From Anaerolineales bacterium UBA6128 (lineage in GTDB: Bacteria; Chloroflexota; Anaerolineae; UBA1429), in assembly GCA_002423325.1 (NCBI GenBank), contig DIVQ01000005.1:3361-14115 (forward strand): DNA of 10,755 nucleotides, written 5' to 3'. The position numbers were made by a program, and so were the translations under genes. Below the pieces are notes generated by a model. The model made no database searches. It was given only the letters and a program-made list of their open reading frames with translations, and had not been told where the DNA came from. This document shows, piece after piece, positions 6,566 through 10,755 of this stretch. Each line of letters begins with the position of its first letter. Position 1 is the first letter of the stretch.

Positions 6566-7237
6566 ATGAAACTCTCGGTCCTGATGCCCGTCTACAACGA
6601 AGAGGCCGGCCTCGAGACAATCCTGGAGCGCGTGGCCGCCGTGCCGCTCGACAAGGAGATCATCGTTGTCGACGATTGCTCGTCGGACCGCACCGCCGAG
6701 ATCCTGTCGGCCACACGCATTCCCGGGCTGCGACACATGCGCCACACGGTGAACCGTGGCAAGGGCGCCGCGATCCGCACGGCCATCGCCGCCGTGACGG
6801 GCGACGCGGTCATCATTCAGGACGCCGACCTGGAGTACGATCCACAGGACTATGTGCGGTTGCTGCAGCCGATGCAGCGCGGTGAGGCCCAGGTGGTGTA
6901 TGGCGTGCGCGATTTTGGTGGCCAGAAGCTGCTGCTGCGTTTCGGCAACCAGTTCCTCACGCTGCTGACCAACCTGCTGTATGGCGTGCGTCTGCGCGAC
7001 ATGGAGACCTGTTACAAGCTGATGACTGCCGACATCGCGCGCTCGCTCAACATCCAGTGCAACCGCTTTGACCTGGAGCCCGAGATCACCTGCAAGATCA
7101 TCCGCCAGGGGTACAGGATTCACGAAGTGCCGATCTCGTACGCGCCGCGCGAGGAGAAAAAGCTGTCGCCCTGGCGCGACGGCTGGCCGGCGGTGCGTGT
7201 GTTGTGGCGTCTGCGCAAGTGGAAGCCCGGGGAATGA
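6566..7237 (+). CDS. GT2 glycosyltransferase, polyprenyl-phosphate sugar synthase-like (DPM1-like)
   Basis: This 223-residue protein is a single GT-A domain without a C-terminal membrane segment. It shows LSVLMPVYNEE (3-13), EIIVVDDCSSDRT (31-43, nucleotide-binding Asp36/Asp37), NRGKGAAIRTA (63-73), the metal-binding DAD (86-88), LRDMETCYKLM (143-153), FDLEPEITCKI (168-178) and EVPISYAPREEKKLSPWRDG (187-206). These are the hallmarks of bacterial dolichyl/undecaprenyl-phosphate mannose or glucose synthase-like GT2 proteins. Family members transfer a hexose from a nucleotide sugar to a polyprenyl phosphate. Here it may supply a lipid-linked donor for side-chain addition outside the cell, or act directly in repeat-unit assembly. 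The start at ATG 6566 places MKLSVLMPVYNEE at the N-terminus, with GGGG (6554-6557) 8 bases upstream. In-frame sequence further upstream overlaps the previous gene and is not protein-like. The gap to the previous gene is 19 bases. Confidence 0.9.
   Translation: MKLSVLMPVYNEEAGLETILERVAAVPLDKEIIVVDDCSSDRTAEILSATRIPGLRHMRHTVNRGKGAAIRTAIAAVTGDAVIIQDADLEYDPQDYVRLLQPMQRGEAQVVYGVRDFGGQKLLLRFGNQFLTLLTNLLYGVRLRDMETCYKLMTADIARSLNIQCNRFDLEPEITCKIIRQGYRIHEVPISYAPREEKKLSPWRDGWPAVRVLWRLRKWKPGE
7229..7234 (+). promoter_or_regulatory. Ribosome binding site GGGGAA for the GTG start at 7242
   Basis: GGGGAA lies within the last codons of the GT2 gene, 7 bases before GTG 7242. The nearby ATG at 7234 is out of frame with the following gene, so the GTG is the best start. 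Confidence 0.6.
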
Positions 7238-7241
7238 CGTC

Positions 7242-8468
7242 GTGCTGACGGGTGAGAGCATCCTGTGTTTCGCGCCCGACCCGTGGAACGACATCTGGCG
7301 TAACCGACACCAGATCATGTCGCTGCTGGCCGAACACAACCGCGTGCTCTACGTGGAGCCGCGTCCTTACCTGCGCGAGGTGCTGAGGCATCCGCTGCAG
7401 GGATGGGGCGGCCCGCGCGTTCGGACACAGCGGCAGGCGGGGCCGGGGGCCGGGCTGTACGTCTATCGCCCGCCGCGCTACGCGCCCTTGAGCGGTCGCC
7501 GGCCGCTCAGCACGCTGACGGCGCGCTGGCGGGTGGCCTCGCTGCGTCGGGCCATGCGATCGCTGGACATGTCTGCGACCCAGGGGCGAGCGCCCATCCT
7601 GTGGCTCTACCGCCCCGACATGGCCGATGTGCCGGGGCAGTTGGGCGAGGGCCTACTGATCTACCACATCGTGGACGAGTACGGCGGCTATGCCGCGCTG
7701 GATGCGGCGCGCGCCGAGGATATCCGTCGGCGTGAGCGCGCCCTGATCGCCCGCGCCGACCTGGTGCTGGTGACCTCACAGGAACTGCTGGCCAGCAAGG
7801 GGGGCATCAACCCCAACACGCATTGGGTGCCTAACGCGGTCGATTATGACCGCTTTGCCAGCGCGGTGGACGAGCGGCGCATCCCCGACGACCTGGCGGG
7901 GCTGCCGCGGCCCTGGCTGGGCTATGTGGGGGCCATCAACGACAAACTGGACCTGGGCCTGCTGTTGCGGGTGGCCGAACGCTACCCGCAGGCCACGCTG
8001 CTGCTGGTGGGTCCGGTAAGGGTGCAGGCGGACGAGGATCGCGCGGCGCTTGAGGCGCTGCGGGCGCGGCCGAACGTGCGCTTTGTGGGCCAGGTGAGCG
8101 TCGAACGCGTGCCCGCGTATGTGGCGGCGCTCGACGTGGGCCTGTTGCCCTACAAGCGCAACGACTGGACGCGCAACATCCACCCGCTCAAGTTGTACGA
8201 GTACCTGGCCTGCGGCCTGCCGGTCTGTTCCACCGACATCCCGGCGGTGCACGAGCAGGCCGACGTGGTGCGCATCGCCGTCGATAGTGAGCAATTCCTG
8301 GCCGACGTCGCGGCGGCGCAGGCGGAGGACGCCGCGCTGGTGGCCGAGCGGCAGAGGCGTGCGGGAGCCAATACCTGGCGGCAGCGCGTCGAGCGCATCA
8401 GCGAACTGATCGCGCAGACGCGCGCAGCCTGTATGGAGAAGGACGGTTGTCATGCAATCGGGAAGTGA
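7242..8468 (+). CDS. Glycosyltransferase, GT4/GT1-like (TuaH-like layout)
   Basis: The 408-residue GT-B protein starts SILCFAPDPWNDIWRNRHQ (6-24) and has RVLYVEPRPYL (34-44), LWLYRPDMADV (120-130), LLIYHIVDEYGGY (138-150), RADLVLVTSQEL (171-182) and WVPNAVDYDRF (195-205). The C-terminal half has WLGYVGAINDKLDLGLL (225-241), ATLLLVGPV (251-259), VRFVGQV (279-285), DVGLLPYKRNDWTRN (298-312) and HPLKLYEYLACGLPVCSTD (314-332). The YHIVDEY segment and HPLKLYEYLACGLPV are typical of a family of cell-wall and EPS glycosyltransferases that includes TuaH-like proteins; this is from family knowledge. Glu320 sits where the second glutamate of E-x7-E would be. The start is GTG 7242, only 4 bases after the GT2 stop. 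The last 17 bases overlap the chain-length gene. Donor and acceptor are unknown. Confidence 0.85.
   Translation: MLTGESILCFAPDPWNDIWRNRHQIMSLLAEHNRVLYVEPRPYLREVLRHPLQGWGGPRVRTQRQAGPGAGLYVYRPPRYAPLSGRRPLSTLTARWRVASLRRAMRSLDMSATQGRAPILWLYRPDMADVPGQLGEGLLIYHIVDEYGGYAALDAARAEDIRRRERALIARADLVLVTSQELLASKGGINPNTHWVPNAVDYDRFASAVDERRIPDDLAGLPRPWLGYVGAINDKLDLGLLLRVAERYPQATLLLVGPVRVQADEDRAALEALRARPNVRFVGQVSVERVPAYVAALDVGLLPYKRNDWTRNIHPLKLYEYLACGLPVCSTDIPAVHEQADVVRIAVDSEQFLADVAAAQAEDAALVAERQRRAGANTWRQRVERISELIAQTRAACMEKDGCHAIGK
8439..8443 (+). promoter_or_regulatory. Ribosome binding site AAGGA for the chain-length gene
   Basis: AAGGA lies 8 bases before ATG 8452 inside the upstream glycosyltransferase gene. 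It supports the overlapping start and translational coupling. Confidence 0.65.
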
Positions 8469-9660
8469 TTTCTGGGTCTATCTCAACATCATCCGCAAGC
8501 GCCTGTGGCTGATCGGGCTGTTGTTCCTGGTGACGGTGGGCGTGATCCTCGCCATCACCTATACCGCCAAGCCGCGCTACCGCGCGACGGTGCGTCTGCA
8601 GGTGATGGCCACCGACCCCAGCGACGTGGCGCTGTTCTCGTCCACGCGCTCCTCGACGACGGTCGACCAGATCCTGCAGGCCCAGAACGACTTTATTCGC
8701 GCCATGGAGAGCGGTTTTGTGGCCTGGCAGACGATCGCCGATCTGAACCTCGACGTGGGCGCGGCCGAGCTGCTCGCCGGACTCTCCAACGCCATCGAGG
8801 GGGACTTTATCGTCGTCACGGTCGAGTCCGACGACCCCGGGCGCGCCGAGGGCATCGCCACCAATCAGGTGAACAATGCGCTGGCTTACTACCGTGACGT
8901 GCGCGCCAATCCCTCGCGCGTGTTCAAGGATTTCGTCACCACCCTGCTCGAGGAGCAGAAGGAGAGCGTGGTCGCGGCTGAGGACGCCTTCCTGTCGCTC
9001 AAACGCGAGCACAACCTCGACTCGCTCAAGCAGGAGACCCAGGCGCTGCAGGACCTGATCCGCGACCTGGAGCTCCAGCGCGAGCAGGCGGTCATCGAGC
9101 GCGAGCGCGCGGCGGTCTTTGCGGAGGCCTACGCCGAGGAGCAGCAGGCTGCGCAGGCCATGGCCGACGAACTGGCGCTGGAACTGGATGAGGAGACGGG
9201 CGAGATGATCTCGCCCAGCACTTTCCAGTACTATCTGGATCTGGCGCGCAGGCACGAGGCCACCGCGCTGCAGTACAGCGTGGTGCGCGATGGTCACGCC
9301 CGCAGCGTCGAACTGTATGACGAGCAGATCGAGCAGCGCAGTGCTGAGCTGGATGGCCTGCTGGGGCTCTCCAGCGAGTACACCGCGCTGGAGAACAACC
9401 TGACGCGCGCCCGTGCCACCTATGGCTTTCTGTGGGACAAGCAGAACGAGGCCGGTCTCAAGCAGCAGCAGGCCGAGCAGCTGGGCTACATCCAGATCAC
9501 CGAACCGGCGCGCAAGCCCGACGAGCCCGTGCCGTCCAGAATGATCCAGTTGGTCGCCGTGGGCGGCATCGTGAGCATTCTGGTGGGCTTTTTGCTGTCG
9601 TTCGTGATCGAGTTCCTGGGATCACTGTTCCGCTCGGCCAAGAAACAGCGCGTGCGCTGA
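8452..9660 (+). CDS. Wzz-type polysaccharide chain-length determinant, no kinase domain
   Basis: The 402-residue protein has the build of polysaccharide co-polymerases. A short cytoplasmic N-terminus (SDFWVYLNIIRKR, 5-17) leads into membrane helix 1 (about 18-37), then YRATVRLQV (43-51) and a beta/alpha extracytoplasmic region. The middle (about 165-245 and 285-345) is rich in Glu, Gln, Ala and Leu in heptad-like spacing and should be long coiled coil. The EPARKPDEPVPSR segment (351-363) is the Pro-rich signature before membrane helix 2 (about 364-388). A short basic tail (SAKKQRVR) ends the protein. There is no Walker A/B or tyrosine-rich tail, so the BY-kinase, if used, must be a separate protein. 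Family members control polymer length together with Wzy. The gene overlaps the upstream glycosyltransferase by 17 bases. Confidence 0.9.
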   Translation: MQSGSDFWVYLNIIRKRLWLIGLLFLVTVGVILAITYTAKPRYRATVRLQVMATDPSDVALFSSTRSSTTVDQILQAQNDFIRAMESGFVAWQTIADLNLDVGAAELLAGLSNAIEGDFIVVTVESDDPGRAEGIATNQVNNALAYYRDVRANPSRVFKDFVTTLLEEQKESVVAAEDAFLSLKREHNLDSLKQETQALQDLIRDLELQREQAVIERERAAVFAEAYAEEQQAAQAMADELALELDEETGEMISPSTFQYYLDLARRHEATALQYSVVRDGHARSVELYDEQIEQRSAELDGLLGLSSEYTALENNLTRARATYGFLWDKQNEAGLKQQQAEQLGYIQITEPARKPDEPVPSRMIQLVAVGGIVSILVGFLLSFVIEFLGSLFRSAKKQRVR

Positions 9661-9713
9661 GAGGGGGCGCGTGGCCGCGGCGCCGCCCAGGGCTCGGCCT
9701 GCGCGTGAGCAGC

Positions 9714-10755
9714 ATGTCTACGCAAACGATCGTGCTGATCGACCTGGCCCCCGCTGTAGGGGGCTCGATCATCAGCCTGTACCAACTGGTCAAAGGGCTG
9801 GCGGGCAGCGACTATACGCCGCATGTGATCCTGCGCACCGGCAACGCCTACGCTGAGCGAATTCGTGCGCTGGGGACGCCGGTCAGCCTGGTGGGCGCGC
9901 CCGGCGGGTCCGGCGGCGCCGCAGACAGCGCCGTGGTGGCGCGCGTGCGGGGCGGACGTGTGACGGGCTGGCTCAAAGGCAGCGCGGCGGGCGCGGCGCT
10001 GGTGCACGGCGTAGGCTTTTACGCGCGGCAGTATCCCGCGGTGCGGCGCGAGGCCGCCGAGATCACCCAGGTATTGCGGACGGTGCGTCCGGGCCTGGTC
10101 CACCTCAACGACATCATCGCCGTCGCGCGGCCGGGGATCCTGGCGGCCCGACGGCTGGGTCTGCCGGCCATCTGCCACCTCCGCGCCATGCAGCCGCGCA
10201 ATCGCTACGATCGCCGGCTCTCGCGCACGCTGCGCGGCTATATCTGCATCTCGCAGGCCGTCGAGCGGCACCAGCATCGGCAGGGGGGCCGCATCGCCCC
10301 CGCGTGGATCGTCTACAACGGGCTCGACCTGTCCGAGATCGACGAGCCGGTGGACGGCGCGGCGGTGCGCGCCGAGCTGGGGCTACGGCCGGACGATCAG
10401 GTGGCGGGCTGCGTGGGGCGGCTGGTAGCCTGGAAGGGCCAGGAGGTCTTTGTGCGGGCGCTGGCAGCGCTGGCGCCCCAACGCCCGCGTCTGCGCGGGC
10501 TGATCGTGGGCGCGTCCGAGCACAACAGCGGCGACTATGAGCGCGCCCTGCGCGACCTGGCGAACCAACTGGGCATCGCCGACCGGCTGATCTGGACGGG
10601 CTATCGCGACGACGTGCCGCGCTGCCTGCGCGCGATGGACCTGCTGGCACACACCTCCACCGCGCCGGAGCCCTTTGGCCGTGTGCTGATCGAGGCGATG
10701 GCCGCCGGCGTGGTGACCATCGGCGCGCGGGCGGGCGCCGTGCCCGAGATCATCA
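9714..10755 (+). CDS. Glycosyltransferase family 4, 3' partial
   Basis: The frame stays open to the window end; 347 residues are visible, and a GT4 of this type would usually be about 370-400. N-terminal domain: TIVLIDLAPAVGGSIISLYQL (5-24) with the glycine-rich loop, VRPGLVHLNDI (124-134), LGLPAICHLRAM (148-159), and GYICISQAV (175-183). C-terminal domain: IVYNGLDLSEID (199-210), VAGCVGRLVAWKGQEVFVRAL (230-250), LRGLIVGAS (260-268), RLIWTGYRDDVP (291-302) and the complete E-x7-E motif EPFGRVLIE (Glu319, Glu327) followed by AMAAGVVTIGARAGAVPEII. The intact motif supports a retaining GT4 activity. A Gly/Ala/Val-rich insert at 60-100 is variable. ATG 9714 is chosen as start; GTG 9705 in the same frame is possible, and no strong ribosome binding site decides between them. 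The 53-base gap from the chain-length gene is GC-rich and shows no clear promoter. Confidence 0.9.
   Translation, partial: MSTQTIVLIDLAPAVGGSIISLYQLVKGLAGSDYTPHVILRTGNAYAERIRALGTPVSLVGAPGGSGGAADSAVVARVRGGRVTGWLKGSAAGAALVHGVGFYARQYPAVRREAAEITQVLRTVRPGLVHLNDIIAVARPGILAARRLGLPAICHLRAMQPRNRYDRRLSRTLRGYICISQAVERHQHRQGGRIAPAWIVYNGLDLSEIDEPVDGAAVRAELGLRPDDQVAGCVGRLVAWKGQEVFVRALAALAPQRPRLRGLIVGASEHNSGDYERALRDLANQLGIADRLIWTGYRDDVPRCLRAMDLLAHTSTAPEPFGRVLIEAMAAGVVTIGARAGAVPEII

Noticed and set aside
6359..7339. 326-codon open frame on the - strand
   Set aside because: It lies opposite the GT2 gene, which has complete family motifs. The antisense protein has low-complexity His/Arg/Gln content and no recognisable domain.
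8398..9297. 299-codon open frame on the - strand
   Set aside because: It is opposite the Wzz-like gene. Leu/Gln/Arg runs come from complementing its coiled-coil codons.
9661..9713. Terminator or promoter between the chain-length gene and the last glycosyltransferase
   Set aside because: GGCGC (9666-9670) and GCGCC (9680-9684) can pair weakly, but there is no T-tract and no recognisable -35/-10 pair in this 53-base GC-rich gap.

Overview
The window is GC-rich bacterial DNA with nine protein genes, all on the + strand and closely packed. The first and last genes are cut by the window edges. The content is a cell-surface or exopolysaccharide (EPS) biosynthesis locus. I see no rRNA, tRNA, CRISPR array, insertion sequence or phage gene. 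The likely host is a Chloroflexota (Anaerolineae-like) bacterium. This rests mainly on the first protein, which ends in a Thr-Pro-Ala-rich linker followed by a short terminal peptide of the type 'LYLPLILR' (here RLCLPAILRG), an ending I associate with exported Chloroflexota proteins. The assignment is an inference.

Layout. 2-1669: the 3' part of a secreted alpha/beta hydrolase (esterase/peptidase-like) fused to a DNRLRE-type beta domain and the C-terminal tag. 1686-3098: a B12-binding-domain radical SAM enzyme. 3099-3260: the only sizeable gap, holding two perfect inverted repeats. 3261-3950: a class I SAM methyltransferase with an unusual motif I. 3992-5497: a Wzx-type flippase. 5494-6546: a GT4-fold glycosyltransferase. 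6566-7237: a GT2 polyprenyl-phosphate-sugar-synthase-like glycosyltransferase. 7242-8468: a second GT4/GT1-like glycosyltransferase. 8452-9660: a Wzz-type chain-length protein without a kinase domain. 9714-10755: a third GT4 glycosyltransferase, truncated by the window end.

How they may work together. The glycosyltransferases would build a lipid-linked repeat unit at the cytoplasmic membrane, the flippase would move it across, and the Wzz-like protein would set polymer length. The GT2 enzyme may make a polyprenyl-phosphate-linked sugar donor. The radical SAM enzyme and methyltransferase are candidates for methylation or another tailoring step on the sugar or lipid. The hydrolase would act outside the cell, perhaps on the polymer or its acyl groups. 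No polymerase (Wzy), initiating phosphoglycosyltransferase, BY-kinase or nucleotide-sugar enzyme is visible, so the locus very likely continues on both sides. Very short gaps and overlaps from the flippase to the chain-length gene (5494-5497 and 8452-8468 overlap) suggest one translationally coupled operon segment.
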